Below, piece by piece: positions 25,901 through 33,429 of a stretch of 64,000 bases of DNA (the first letter of the stretch is position 1; the number at the start of each line of letters is the position of its first letter). Made by a program: the position numbers and the translations under genes. Where the stretch lies: the NCBI RefSeq assembly GCF_000002235.5, contig NW_022145609.1, positions 26,363,493 to 26,427,492 on the forward strand. Reading direction: 5' to 3'. This DNA is from Strongylocentrotus purpuratus. Its lineage: Eukaryota; Echinodermata; Echinoidea; Camarodonta; Strongylocentrotidae. The notes below the pieces were generated by a model. It was given only the letters and a program-made list of their open reading frames with translations, was not told the DNA's origin and made no database searches.

Positions 25901-28900
25901 GTCTGTGGACCCAATGGATGTGGAAAGAGCTCCCTCTTCAGGACACTTGGGGAGGTAGGTACTCGCATTGGAGTGGTTAGAAATTCAGGCATTATTGTGT
26001 CATCGCTTGTTTATATCTACGTTTTGTTCATTTGCTATATATCAATTAAACTGATTACTGAAATGTTTATGAATGCTCTTAATCATTCAGGGCCCTGTTG
26101 CACAAACCTTACCATTGATGGTAACTTTGCCATCAATGGCAACTACCATGGTAACGTGGCTCAACAGCCAATCAAAATCAAGGTTTCCATGGTAGTTACC
26201 ATTGATGACAAAGTTACCCTCAATGGTAAGGTTTGTGCAACGGGCCCAGGTAGTAGATAGATAACGTTCAATATTCAGCATAAAGTATACTGCATTTCAG
26301 TAATTTGAGATCCCTCAAAGTTCCTTGAATCTATCACGGGTCAACAACGATTTCCCACCAAAGACCGGTCGGTCTGATGATGCATCCCGAAGCAGACATG
26401 GAACATCGCAAGCTAAGACAAGTCCAGTTGTCTATAATATTTACTGTTATTTAATTACTGAAAGATACATATAACAGACTTTTTGCATTGAGCTTCCTTT
26501 TTATTAGCATCTTTTAAAATTGCAACTATTGGAAAGGATTGGGGATTATCACCATAATTTAAATCGCAGTAAGCTTGAATCGACTGAATCGATGTTGTAG
26601 CAGAAAAATGAGTGTGTGAATGAAAATGACCATTTCTCTATTCTTTTCTTTATATCCACCTAGCTTTGGCCATTGTTTGGAGGCAAACTCACCAAGCCAG
26701 AAGGAAGGAAACTCTTCTATGTACCACAGGTGAGTGCCTTGATGCCAAATGGTAGAAATATATGTACAAAAGAGAGATACATGTGCTATGTTTGAATGTT
26801 ACAGTAATCAGATTGCATAGTGGAAGATTTACAAATACTACTTAACTTGTCCTTGAAAATGGTGGAGAAATTAGTTTTTTCCTGTAATATTTTACAATAA
26901 TGATAAGCTGTATATTTCAAAGTTACTGTAGGTTTGAAGTTTGAAGTTGATTTTTGGTATGGGGCGCCATGTGCACATGTGTGTTCTGGAACAAAATCAC
27001 TCCAAATAATTGATTTTGTCATAAAAGTAACGTCACAAAGTGATTTTGTCCATGGGATCAAACCCGCTAGTGGTTTTGTTCACAGAATCACACCTGTGAA
27101 TGATTTTGTCAAACCAGCAGTTGATTTTTGTGAATTCTCAAATCCGAATTAAACAAACGATGCTAATGTGTGCTTCAAGTGATATTGTATGATTCCGCCA
27201 CCTCATTTGATTATGTTAGGATGTCACTATCTGCCATAACCGGGACTCAAGATTAACTCTTACTTCTGTTCCTTATCTTTATCTTATCTTTTTATATTTT
27301 CAGAGGCCTTACATGACGATTGGCACATTGCGTGATCAGATCATCTACCCCGATATCAAAGAAGACATGATCAAGAAGGGAGTCACTGACAAAGATATTG
27401 AAGAGATGATAGAGAAGGTATGATAGATAGATGAATAATGAAAGGGATGAATGATACTGAAGAAGAAATGATTGAGAAAGGAGTGACTGACAAAGATATT
27501 GAAGAGATGATAGAGAAGGTATGATAGATGGATGAATAGTGAAAAGAGTTAAAGATATTAAAGAATGCTCGATGGGGACGGGAGTAGATGAAGACAAAAA
27601 TATTGAAGAAGTGCAACTTGCCCAGTTCCCGAGATACTTTGTTGCTGCAGATCCCATCTATCAAAACAAAAATAACGCTAGGTGATTGAGCATTTGCTTG
27701 TGCAGCCCCAAAACTCTGGAATAACTTACCATTTGAAGTCAGAAAATCACCATCTAAATATCTTTAAATAAAAACTGAAAACACATCTTTTTAATTAACT
27801 GTAAATCTAAGCATATCAGGAGCTCTTGTAGCGCAGTAGATTATATACTTAATGTTTTATAGTTTCTGTGCTCTATCAATGTATTATTATTATTATTATT
27901 ATTATGAGGAAAGTAATGAATGATATTCAAGAAGACATAATGAATCAATGCAGGAGAAATACAATCTGATAGCTTCAATTTAGAACCTGAACCATAATTG
28001 GTGCCTCTATTATTGTGTAATTCACACTTCATGCATATATTGAATATATCAATGCAAATAAGAAAATAATTATCACTGAATGAATGAATCTCTATGACAT
28101 AAAAATCTTTGTACTGGATTGATATGCCTGTATACATGGACAAACTTCATTTGTAGATCTTATATAGTAACAAATGGATGGATAGATGCCATACTAAACT
28201 CAATATTTTTATTTTTCGTAGTGCACAATTCTGATGCCTTTTTTGTAATACGCTGATTTTGCTGTTTAGGTTCAGCTGGCTAATCTGCTAGAGCGTGAAG
28301 GATCATGGGATGCAGTTCAAGATTGGATGGATGTACTGAGTGGAGGAGAGAAGCAAAGAGTAGCTGTAAGTAATAATAATAACAATATTTGGTTCTTGTA
28401 TAGCACATACGTCTCTATGCACTTCCAAAGAGCTGTGGAAATTACTACCCTGGCTTTAGCATGGCGACCTTTACGGCGCTCTATCATTTCAAGGAATTAT
28501 TTCCTACCAGGTACCCATGTACCTCACCTGGGTCAAGTGTGGCAAATGTAGATGTCTTGCCAAGTACAATATCAAAGCTCAAATAAGGGTTATATGTTTG
28601 ACTTCTAGGGGATCTTTGTATGTATTCATTAACAAACAAAAATGTATTCAATAAAAGCCTCAACTAATTTGCATATTATGCTAATTTAATAAATTTCCTA
28701 TACTGGTACTTGGATTTATTGAGACTTTTTATGTGGTGTTTCTAAAGGCAAGTTTACTGAAATGCATTGCAGTGAAATAAATTCTTTTGCAATTAGTGGT
28801 GGGTCAAACACCATATTGACTATAAGTGCGGCGCTGGAGATCAGACTCTTGACCTTCGCATCTCCATTTAAGAACATTAAAATGCATAGACATTATAGAG

Positions 28901-29748
28901 CTATTCTCAAATGGTACTAATAATAATATTTTAAGCTGCTTGGCTTTTAACTCTTATAAAGAGTTGCGATTGATCCAAATCAATCTTAAGTCCTCTAATC
29001 AATCAGAACTTTACAGTCTCCTTTTTCTTATGTACGTAGTTGCGATTAATCTCAACTTTTAATATAAGATGGGCCCCGAACATCAATTTTCATCATTCTG
29101 TCTCACTTTAGTTTTCTTTAATGATTTTGTTTCTTTTTACTTCTACAGATGGCTAGATTGTTCTACCATAAGCCTCAGTTTGCTATCCTAGATGAGTGCA
29201 CCAGTGCTGTGTCGGTGGATGTAGAGGGTTATATCTACACACATGCAAGGGAAGTGGGCATTACACTCTTCACCGTATCACACAGGAGGTCTCTATGGAA
29301 ATATCACGAGGTATGGTATAGTAAGAGAGAGAGAGAGGGAGAGAGATAGAGATATGTAGAGAAGGACAGCAGAGAGAGAGAGAGAGAGAGAGATAAGGGG
29401 GAGGGGGAGAGAAGGAGAGAGAGACAGAAAAACAGAGAGAGATAAAGACATGTAGAGAAGGACAGCTGAGGAGAGGGATGGAGGGAGAAAGACAGAAAGA
29501 GAGAAAGCGAGAGAAGATGAGAGAAAGAGACAGATATTTTTTTGTTTGTTCGGTATTTGAAACTATTGTTCAAGGACTTACATCTTCTTTCCTCTAGAGC
29601 TTACTCGAATTACACATCGCAATACAATTCTAAATTTTCTCCTCCTTTTTTTTGTCATTCCAAACTGCAGTACTATCTAATGTTCGATGGACGCGGCTCA
29701 TACGAATTCAAGAAAATAGATCAGGACACGGTGGAATTTGGATCATGA
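3984..29748 (+). CDS. ABCD3: ABCD3 / PMP70 peroxisomal ABC half-transporter (whole gene, split)
   Basis: Joined exons give about 663 residues, against 659 in human PMP70 (recalled). The family imports long-chain, branched and bile-acid-precursor acyl-CoAs into peroxisomes as a dimer. Order seen: basic N-terminus; hydrophobic segments from about residue 87; an EAA-like EEIAFYQGN at about 281-289; then one nucleotide-binding domain with Walker [10 protein letters not shown] (about 477-485), a Q-loop in VPQRPYM, signature LSGGEKQR (575-582), Walker B FAILDE (595-600) and H-loop histidine in TVSHR (about 629). Coding exons: 3984-4102, 6223-6250, 7532-7590, 8328-8379, 10314-10402, 10990-11059, 11464-11490, 12182-12252, 12941-13063, 13759-13868, 14505-14664, 16561-16630, 17481-17578, one of three exon-14 copies, 24381-24469, 24974-25049, 25813-25954, 26664-26729, 27304-27417, 28270-28365, 29149-29310, 29671-29748. 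All introns fit GT-AG. Two oddities: three interchangeable exon-14 copies, and an exon 8/9 junction one base short of frame. Confidence 0.96.
4229..4266. repeat. GC-rich hairpin
   Basis: GGAGCTCCGTCGCC and its near-perfect inverse GGCGTCGGAGCTCC are separated by about 10 bases. It lies 127 bases into ABCD3 intron 1. Confidence 0.6.
6223..6250 (+). CDS. ABCD3: ABCD3 exon 2 (28-nt microexon)
   Basis: Flanked by TTATACAG and GTAAGT. It completes the split codon of exon 1 and encodes [10 protein letters not shown], ending in phase 0. It lies in the poorly conserved N-terminal linker, so support comes mainly from phase and splice sites. Confidence 0.78.
7532..7590 (+). CDS. ABCD3: ABCD3 exon 3
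   Basis: Acceptor TTTCTCAG, donor GTGAGA. It encodes a lysine-rich linker ending in [11 protein letters not shown], matching the conserved RAVVDKVFFSR region of PMP70. It ends in phase 2. Confidence 0.9.
8328..8379 (+). CDS. ABCD3: ABCD3 exon 4
   Basis: Acceptor TGTTACAG, donor GTAGGT. It encodes [17 protein letters not shown], matching the PMP70 block RLIQILKIMVP..F.KE just before the first conserved membrane helix. It ends in phase 0. Confidence 0.95.
8612..8995. mobile_element. TTAA-flanked MITE, family 1 copy 1
   Basis: TTAA on both sides; ends AGGTATAGACAAG and CTGGTCTATACCT are inverted repeats. The body matches 15790-16164 over its length (shared CCAATCATGTGAAAGAATAT). It lies in ABCD3 intron 4. 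A TTAA target suggests piggyBac-type mobilisation. Confidence 0.85.
9295..9952. mobile_element. TIR element with poly-A core
   Basis: The left end CCGTAAATCTCCGTGTATAA and right end TTATACACGGAGATTTACGG are inverted. The internal GTGTATAAGGCGCACC is repeated at both ends. Two long A runs (about 9357-9419 and 9831-9859) and a reverse transcriptase relic lie inside. No clear target duplication was seen. Confidence 0.75.
9485..9648 (-). pseudogene. LINE reverse transcriptase relic
   Basis: Read on the minus strand, [11 protein letters not shown] is followed, after a frameshift, by [10 protein letters not shown]. This is the GVPQG...FLIYINDL block of non-LTR reverse transcriptases. The expected FADD motif is not seen downstream, so the copy is internally deleted and dead. 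Confidence 0.7.
10314..10402 (+). CDS. ABCD3: ABCD3 exon 5 (membrane helix)
   Basis: It encodes the hydrophobic segment [19 protein letters not shown] followed by [21 protein letters not shown] is a PMP70 hallmark. Acceptor TGACAG, donor GTGAGA; it ends in phase 2. Confidence 0.97.
10425..10512. repeat. (GA)n-rich microsatellite
   Basis: GA repeats with GGGA interruptions begin about 22 bases after the exon 5 donor. Confidence 0.9.
10837..10905. repeat. (TA)n microsatellite
   Basis: Uninterrupted TA run in ABCD3 intron 5. Confidence 0.97.
10990..11059 (+). CDS. ABCD3: ABCD3 exon 6
   Basis: It encodes [18 protein letters not shown] and TAMPV, matching SGIIGRSRKDFKRYLLNF and AAMPL of human PMP70. 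Acceptor CTTGTAG, donor GTAAAT; phase 1 codon completion in, phase 0 out. Confidence 0.96.
11464..11490 (+). CDS. ABCD3: ABCD3 exon 7 (27-nt microexon)
   Basis: Acceptor TTTCTTAG, donor GTAAGA. It encodes ISLVNNILK, aligning with ISLVNNFLK of PMP70. It is too short for an ORF scan and is identified by conservation and splice sites. Confidence 0.95.
11515..11740 (+). mobile_element. tRNA-derived SINE, type 1
   Basis: A perfect Pol III B box, GGTTTGAATCC, near 11559 is followed by a body with CACCCAGGTGTAAATGGGTA and CCTGGAGATTGCTGG, found in other copies. It lies in ABCD3 intron 7. Confidence 0.7.
12182..12252 (+). CDS. ABCD3: ABCD3 exon 8 (donor frame problem)
   Basis: It encodes [19 protein letters not shown] then SRYLK, matching the conserved [12 protein letters not shown] block. 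The strong donor is CTCAA|GTATGT, leaving phase 2. The next exon needs phase 0, so the junction is one base short. A weaker donor four bases downstream (TAT|GTTATA, exon end 12256) would restore the frame by adding a tyrosine. Confidence 0.88.
12340..12516. mobile_element. Mariner-type MITE, copy 1
   Basis: Ends TACAGTCAAACCTG and CAGGTTTGACTGTA are inverted and fit a TA target duplication with CAGT termini, as in Tc1/mariner elements. An internal GTAGACAGGTGGTC motif repeats. It lies in ABCD3 intron 8. Confidence 0.8.
12941..13063 (+). CDS. ABCD3: ABCD3 exon 9
   Basis: It encodes [20 protein letters not shown] then [11 protein letters not shown], almost identical to human PMP70. Acceptor TTCTAAG, donor AAG|GTAGGC; 41 complete codons. 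Confidence 0.97.
13424..13612 (+). mobile_element. tRNA-derived SINE, type 2
   Basis: An A-box-like GGCCCAGTAGTAGAGCAGTG and B-box-like GGGTTCGAAAC are spaced as in tRNA genes. The body (GGCAAGGCATTGATCCTCAT) recurs inverted near 47040-47110. Confidence 0.75.
13759..13868 (+). CDS. ABCD3: ABCD3 exon 10 (membrane helix)
   Basis: It encodes [20 protein letters not shown] then a hydrophobic run [20 protein letters not shown] is a PMP70 block. Acceptor TTGTCTAG, donor AG|GTAAGA; ends in phase 2. Confidence 0.96.
13892..14087. mobile_element. TTAA-flanked MITE, family 2
   Basis: TTAA flanks ends AGCCCCACTGCACTA and TAGTGCAGAGGGGCT (inverted, one mismatch). It starts 23 bases after the exon 10 donor. 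Confidence 0.8.
14238..14279. repeat. Homopolymer C then A run
   Basis: About 20 C followed by about 18 A in ABCD3 intron 10. Run length may be unreliable in the assembly. Confidence 0.9.
14505..14664 (+). CDS. ABCD3: ABCD3 exon 11 (EAA-like motif)
   Basis: It encodes [10 protein letters not shown] then [20 protein letters not shown]. The NSEEIAFY motif is the EAA-like loop that couples the membrane domain to the ATPase in ABCD proteins. Acceptor GCACACAG, donor CTG|GTAAAT; phase 0 out. Confidence 0.97.
14797..15764. mobile_element. TTAA-flanked MITE, family 3 copy 1, with internal insertion
   Basis: The outer parts match 25378-25754 and 38311-38625 (GTTTAACAATGTTAAATC at the left; CAGAATCTGAG near the right). 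About 570 bases absent from the other copies interrupt it (about 14878-15450). These contain a palindrome, 15312-15440, whose arms share ATATCAGAAATATTGACC. Confidence 0.75.
15790..16164. mobile_element. TTAA-flanked MITE, family 1 copy 2
   Basis: TTAA flanks ends AGGTAAAGACCAG and CTGGTCTTTACCT. It is a full-length relative of 8612-8995. Confidence 0.88.
16561..16630 (+). CDS. ABCD3: ABCD3 exon 12
   Basis: It encodes [19 protein letters not shown] then IIAK, matching VEHLHNFILFRFSMGFID of PMP70. Acceptor TTTGCAG, donor GTGAGT; ends in phase 1. Confidence 0.97.
16912..16979. repeat. Hairpin, about 23-base arms
   Basis: GTTGATATTATAAACCGACA and its inverse near GGATTTGTTGGTTTATAATA are separated by about 20 bases. 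It lies in ABCD3 intron 12. Confidence 0.65.
17270..17445 (+). mobile_element. SINE/LINE tail fragment
   Basis: It ends in GCGCTATACAAATGTGACTT followed by TTATTATT, a common 3' tail of deuterostome SINEs and LINEs. Only the tail is recognisable. Confidence 0.5.
17481..17578 (+). CDS. ABCD3: ABCD3 exon 13 (membrane helix)
   Basis: It encodes [20 protein letters not shown] then [13 protein letters not shown], matching the PMP70 block ATVVGYLVVSRPFLDL. Acceptor TTCACAG, donor GAG|GTATGT; phase 0 out, the phase all three exon-14 copies need. Confidence 0.97.
17672..19090. mobile_element. Broken mariner-type MITE with nested insertions
   Basis: The left part (17672-17755, GAAGACCACT...GGTCTTTATG) and right part (about 19025-19090, GTGGTCTTTATAGACAGGTG then GCTAAAGCAGGTTT) are halves of the family seen at 12340. 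The roughly 1.2 kb between them was inserted later. Confidence 0.6.
17792..18775. mobile_element. TIR element with two internal tandem arrays
   Basis: GTCTCGCCTGC at the left (occurring twice) is inverted as GCAGGCGAGAC at the right. Inside are two copies of a roughly 187-base unit (each with AACTTAACCTAAGGTTAAGT) and three of a roughly 130-base unit (each with CTTCTACACAGAATY or close). Confidence 0.75.
19818..20037. mobile_element. Palindromic MITE, GGCCCGAATTCAC family copy 1
   Basis: The left end GGCCCGAATTCACAAAGGAG and right end GTGAATATGGCC are inverted. AACCCATGG motifs recur in inverted order. It ends 44 bases before exon 14 copy A. Confidence 0.75.
20082..20173 (+). CDS. ABCD3: ABCD3 exon 14, alternative copy A
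   Basis: 92 bases, phase 0 in and phase 2 out. It encodes [18 protein letters not shown] then [13 protein letters not shown], aligning with human YYQSGRMLLRMSQALGR and following residues. Acceptor CTTTGTAG, donor GG|GTAAGT. It differs from copy B at 6 of 31 positions and from copy C at 8. It is the first of three intact, interchangeable copies. Confidence 0.94.
20266..21275. mobile_element. TTAA-flanked 1-kb inverted-repeat element, family 4
   Basis: TTAA flanks AGGGGAAGTCCACCCTGATA at the left and TATCAGGATGGACTTCCCCT at the right. The inverted arms extend for over 100 bases (both contain TGTGACGTA or its inverse). It fills most of the intron between exon 14 copies A and B. Confidence 0.85.
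21562..21653 (+). CDS. ABCD3: ABCD3 exon 14, alternative copy B
   Basis: 92 bases with the same phases as copy A. It encodes [18 protein letters not shown] then [13 protein letters not shown]. Acceptor TTGCGTAG, donor GG|GTAAGA. It has an open frame and no disabling change. Charged residues replace copy A's leucine or glutamine at positions 1, 4, 11 and 14. Confidence 0.94.
22168..22442. mobile_element. 275-base near-perfect palindromic MITE, copy 1
   Basis: CACTATGAACATGACGGACA at the left is inverted as TGTCCGTCATGTTCATAGTG at the right (one mismatch). The arms pair over nearly the whole length. It lies between exon 14 copies B and C. A second copy is at 58784-59062. Confidence 0.92.
22559..22650 (+). 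CDS. ABCD3: ABCD3 exon 14, alternative copy C
   Basis: 92 bases with the same phases. It encodes [18 protein letters not shown] then [13 protein letters not shown]. Acceptor TTGCCTAG, donor GG|GTGAGT. Its start EYYQ.GRMLLR is closest to the human protein (DYYQSGRMLLR), so it may be the ancestral version. Confidence 0.94.
22776..22945. repeat. (CT)n-rich microsatellite
   Basis: Pyrimidine-rich repeats of CTCTCT with TCTGTCTC interruptions begin about 125 bases after exon 14 copy C. Confidence 0.88.
22946..24380. other. ABCD3 intron 14, no feature recognised
   Basis: AT-rich intronic DNA. I searched for a fourth exon-14 copy (YY..GRML or GREMTRL) and saw none. Confidence 0.6.
24381..24469 (+). 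CDS. ABCD3: ABCD3 exon 15
   Basis: It completes the GG codon left by exon 14 and encodes [20 protein letters not shown] then ERTMV, matching FTARITELM..L.DLN.G.YERTMV of PMP70. Acceptor TTGCACAG, donor AAAG|GTAATC; ends in phase 1. Confidence 0.96.
24974..25049 (+). CDS. ABCD3: ABCD3 exon 16 (linker to ATPase domain)
   Basis: An acidic linker [16 protein letters not shown] leads into HADNIIK, matching the IADNIIKF start of the PMP70 nucleotide-binding domain. Acceptor CATGACAG, donor AA|GTGAGT. Confidence 0.94.
25153..25322. mobile_element. Mariner-type MITE, copy 3 (diverged)
   Basis: Ends TACAGTGAAACCT and GGTTTCAATGTA; the internal GTGGTCTTTA motif recurs as in 12340-12516. Confidence 0.65.
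25378..25754. mobile_element. TTAA-flanked MITE, family 3 copy 2
   Basis: TTAA flanks AGGTATCGTTTAAC at the left and CCCAATCCAT at the right. It is an uninterrupted relative of 14797-15764 and ends 58 bases before exon 17. Confidence 0.8.
25813..25954 (+). CDS. ABCD3: ABCD3 exon 17 (Walker A)
   Basis: It encodes [16 protein letters not shown], then [20 protein letters not shown] with the complete ATP-binding P-loop. Acceptor TTTTTAG, donor GAG|GTAGGT; phase 0 out. Confidence 0.98.
26090..26247. mobile_element. Palindromic MITE, 158 bases
   Basis: GGGCCCTGTTGCACAAACC at the left is inverted as GGTTTGTGCAACGGGCCC at the right; the arms continue through ACCATTGATGGTAACTTTG. It lies in ABCD3 intron 17. 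Confidence 0.88.
26664..26729 (+). CDS. ABCD3: ABCD3 exon 18
   Basis: It encodes [20 protein letters not shown] then PQ, matching LWPLFGG.LTKPERGKLFYVPQ; the last Q is the Q-loop glutamine. Acceptor CACCTAG, donor CAG|GTGAGT. Confidence 0.98.
27304..27417 (+). CDS. ABCD3: ABCD3 exon 19
   Basis: It encodes [17 protein letters not shown] and then an acidic/basic helix [24 protein letters not shown] is diagnostic of the family. Donor AAG|GTATGA. The 3' end of this exon is imperfectly repeated just downstream in the intron. Confidence 0.97.
27463..27518 (+). pseudogene. Partial duplicate of ABCD3 exon 19 3' end
   Basis: GAAGAAATGATTGAGAAAGG and the following GATATTGAAGAGATGATAGA repeat the last 57 bases of exon 19 with few changes, plus its donor (AAG|GTATGATAGAT) and intron start. 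Reading through from exon 19 meets TGA at once. Confidence 0.85.
27676..27795 (+). pseudogene. LINE ORF2 C-terminal relic
   Basis: Translation gives [18 protein letters not shown], resembling the RAF..AAPKLWNSLP tail of CR1/Jockey-like LINE polyproteins, then stops. A GCTCTATCAATG(TAT)n tail follows to about 27905. Confidence 0.72.
28270..28365 (+). CDS. ABCD3: ABCD3 exon 20 (ABC signature)
   Basis: It encodes [20 protein letters not shown] then [12 protein letters not shown], containing the ABC signature LSGGE. Acceptor TGTTTAG, donor GTAAGT; 32 complete codons. Confidence 0.98.
28373..28625 (-). mobile_element. SINE, inverted orientation
   Basis: It begins with TAATAATAATAACAATATTT, the reverse of a SINE tail, and includes CTTTACGGCGCTC and ACCAGGTACCCATGTACCTC, related to the body of 11515-11740. 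It lies just 8 bases into ABCD3 intron 20. Confidence 0.65.
29149..29310 (+). CDS. ABCD3: ABCD3 exon 21 (Walker B, H-loop)
   Basis: It encodes [20 protein letters not shown] then [10 protein letters not shown], with Walker B FAILDE, D-loop SAVS and the switch histidine in LFTVSHR. Acceptor CTACAG, donor GAG|GTATGG. Confidence 0.98.
29320..29532. repeat. (GA)n-rich microsatellite
   Basis: GA repeats start about 10 bases after the exon 21 donor. A GACATGTAGAGAAGGACAGC segment occurs in diverged form twice. Confidence 0.9.
29671..29748 (+). CDS. ABCD3: ABCD3 exon 22 (C-terminus, stop)
   Basis: It encodes [20 protein letters not shown] then VEFGS and TGA, matching the PMP70 tail MDGRG.YEFK....DTVEFGS. 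Acceptor ACTGCAG. Confidence 0.98.
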   Translation, partial: YYLMFDGRGSYEFKKIDQDTVEFGS

Positions 29749-32640
29749 GTGAAGTACACATTGAAGATACCATCTATATGATTATATTATAATTTCGTAT
29801 GTTCTTTTTATGTCGTTGATGTCCGATGTGTTTGATCCTCTCATTTGATTTGAAGAGATGTAACATGATACGAAATCAAATCATACCAACACCAATACCA
29901 TGAACCATTTCATTTGATTTATCTAAAAATGATTTGTGGGAGTTTATTTTTGAAAATTGTCAAAGCCTACATGTAATCAGAGCTGCCAACCATTCCGTTT
30001 TTGCCGGAATTACTCTGTTTTTTCCTCCAAATTTTCTTCATAAAATACGGTTTTTAATAATTTTTAATTTTTTTTTTTTTTTTTAATTTTTAAATTTTTA
30101 AATTTATTTTTTTAAATTTTTTTTACATACTGCACGTCAAACAACTGCCCTAAAATGGTGATTTGATCACAAATTCAATAGAAAACTAATTTTAAAACAT
30201 ACTTGAAGAGAAAAATATTCTCAAAAAAAATGAAATGCCAATAATACCAAAATGACCACCAAAAAAATTACCTGCTTGTATGGAAAAAACAGCATGATGA
30301 ATGAACATTTCTGCATTGGAAGTGTGTCGCGCGTGGTTGTAAGTTTCGTTTTCATGAATTCCTTTTTTTTGCTTGAAATTCCTTTTTTTTGCCATCATGA
30401 TTCCTTTTTTTGGTCGCACAAGGTTGGTAGCTCTGATGTAATGCATATACAATGCACAGTGTAGTATCTTTATGACCGTGCATACAATGGCATGTTGAGC
30501 ATGCACCTACATGTATGTGTAAGTATAGATATCTGTGGTTGTTGAAAGTGCAATGGAAAGATGATGGAGCTGTATTTGTACTCTTTAATTGTTGTTCTGA
30601 AACCCATTTCTCTTTTGCTAGTGTATGTGATTATATTTAAAGCTGCACAATCTTGACAACTCTTTTTAATTCAAATCTTTATTATGTGTAAAAGTCCTTT
30701 GTGCCTTGCAGAATTTTTAAAGGGAGGATCCCAAATCACTGATAATATTAATGGGAACTATCACTATAAATCATTCTCTAATCAGTCTCCTGAAGTTAAT
30801 GTAAACAAGGTTTTGGATATTGGTTTACAAGTCCCTTGGCATTCATTTATTCTAATAAACCTTTAATCCATCATTACCCTTCTTTGATATGGCGTCAGCT
30901 TACCAGCAGGACCATTATACATGTAGTAGGCCCTGTTGTTTCTGTGACGTGTAGGCGCGTCTCATTTCTAGCAAAACTCATAACAATTGAAAAAGGGTTA
31001 GTTATTGACAAAGAATTGCAGAGGGGTTTAAAATGGTAATCAATCTTGAAAATTGAAATGGCATCTTTTCATGTTTTTTTCTATGTACACATTTATTTAC
31101 ACAATGAATGTATCTCCAAACTATCCAAATGAGGACGTTACTTGTGATAAATTTAAAGAAAAGTGAAGGAGAATCCATTTTTGATAAAAAATTGCACAGA
31201 GATCTAAAAGTGAGTTCATCAATCCACAATGGGAAGCTCTGTCAACAAAAGCATGTTGTGACAATTTTTTTTTTAAATCATGTTTTTCCATCGATTGACA
31301 TGTATGACAAATATGACTACCAGTCTGTCCAAAAACTGAACATTTTGCGACAAATATAAAGAAATTTGCAAAAACAGCTGTATTTGTCATAAATCAACAG
31401 CCATTTTTGGAAATAAATTGTGAAGGATTAGTTCATAATTTTTTTTGCCAGATATCTTTTCGAAAGGACTCTTAGTCATAATTTTTGTTCATCTGGTATA
31501 CATGTGACTCTGGTCTGTTTGGAAGGGGCATTTGGGCAAATTCAAGTAAATTGAAAAATGACTCTATTATCATTATGCAAGGTATTTTATTCCATCTATG
31601 GAGAAAACGTTGGAAAGTTATGATGATATAACACCTTGACTTACAAATTTAGAGTAATTTATAAAGATTTGTCTTAAAAGGCTGGGTATTTTCTCAGCAT
31701 TTTATTGCTGTAATGTCCAGGTATTTTCAATTCATCTTTCGGTGAAGGCGTACATGGAGCAATTTCCAGTTCCTGTACCCATGCATTGTGGGACATGGCT
31801 GTCGACACATCTGGACATTGTGAGCAGGAGATGGCAGTATACGCAATTCTGAAGTAGTGTCGATAGAATACCCTGCCTTTTATTATAGGCAAGTACGATT
31901 GTAGATCTTTATCATTGATTATTAAAAATATTGATGACAGCATAAGGATTTTTAAAGAGGAATTAATAGACTAGTTGAATGCTGCAGAAAATATTGTATA
32001 TCTTGGACTTACTAACCTGAAGTATGCAAACTTTTATGTGCAACTTTTGCAGAGTTTGTAAAACCTTTTTTCCTTTCTCACTTGTACATGTGAAATTCAA
32101 GGATTTCCATATGTTGTAGTTTGTGGAAATCAAAATAGGAAATTTTGAAGAGCATGTTGGATGCTGTCTTACTCATCATGCATGTAGCATTCGTGGTTTG
32201 GAAGATATGTCATGAATACATTGTATTTTATTGGAAATTGCCAATTTAAATTTGTCTTTCTCTGCTGTGCAGTTTTATATTTCAATATAACTGATGGTTC
32301 TACCAAACTTAAAGGATTTTATTTGTAAACTTTATCCAAAGTGAATGTTTGATTTAATTTGTAACGTATTTTGGAATTGCGTATGTACACCGATATTTAT
32401 GGTATTATCCCTGGGTATTTTATATTTAGTCTATGTGTCATGTATAAATTGTAATTAAAACCAATGAGAAATATGATGATGGTGCAGTATGTTAGATTTA
32501 TGCAAATGATTGTATAATTGAAATGAGCAAGGATTACAAGCGATTATATTGTCACCTACCCTCCTCAAAAAACAAAAAATGATTAAAAAGAATAACCTTA
32601 CAACTTGGTCCGAAATAATAAAGAAGTAATCATGGAATGA
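29749..32640 (+). other. ABCD3 3' UTR and downstream DNA
   Basis: No further exon was seen. Possible AATAAA signals on the plus strand lie at 30854-30859, 31412-31417 and 32617-32622; which is used cannot be told. Confidence 0.45.
29976..30437. mobile_element. TIR element in ABCD3 3' region
   Basis: ATCAGAGCTGCCAACC and GGTTGGTAGCTCTGAT are near-perfect inverted ends. The middle is T-rich with repeated ATTCCTTTTTTT. Confidence 0.7.
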
Positions 32641-33048
32641 ATTTGATTCAAGTTTTTATTATTATTTTTTTTAATTTGAGAACTTGATTTATATGAGTAA
32701 TTTGTTGCCTTCCCATTTCCCTGTTGTATTCTGAAGTTTATTTCCGCTATAATTATTTCAAATATGTTATACAAATTCATGAATTAAGATAAAATTTCTT
32801 TTACATCTATGTTGCACATTTTTTATTTTATTTCTAGGATAAATTTTTGTGTGTAATTCAGGTATATAAATTTATGTATAAATATGTATTTATCATGCTC
32901 ACAGAAATATTAAAATTTGAATGATGTGGAATTACATATAATTTCAATTGTTACTGGTGTAATCTCTCTGTTTGTTTTTGCTTTCAAGGTGTTTAATTTT
33001 GTACATCTCTCTCTCTCTCGCTTTATGGGGCTATATGTGGGTTATAAA

Positions 33049-33283
33049 GCCCCTCTGAAGTGTTGGGAGCCCCAAATTTGCAGTTTGATGGCAAAACTGA
33101 AAGAGGATGTCATTTAAGACATACTTTTGCAAAGATTTCCCCCGGATATGTGTTTGAAGACAAATATTGATAAAAGAATACATAATTAGAAGTTCGTCTT
33201 AAATGACTTTCTCTTTCACATTATGAAACAATTTAAGTGAAATTTTGCCATCAATTTTTGGGGCTCCCAACACTTTAGAGGGC
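33049..33283. mobile_element. TIR MITE, 235 bases
   Basis: GCCCCTCTGAAGTGTTGGGA at the left is inverted as TCCCAACACTTTAGAGGGC at the right. Inner inverted motifs (GTCATTTAAGAC / GTCTTAAATGAC) extend the arms. Confidence 0.82.
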
Positions 33284-33429
33284 ATTTCTTTCATTCATCA
33301 CAAATTTTTGTTCTTGCTCTCTCTCTGTCTCTCTCTCAATCTTGCTCAGACTCTCTATATAAACTCCTGCTACTGCTACTTCCCCCTCCCCTCCATCGCC
33401 CTTCTATCACCTTTCCCCTGCCATCCTTC

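Noticed and set aside
25781..26260. 159-codon frame containing Walker A
   Set aside because: The true coding part is only exon 17 (25813-25954); the rest is intron and a palindromic MITE.
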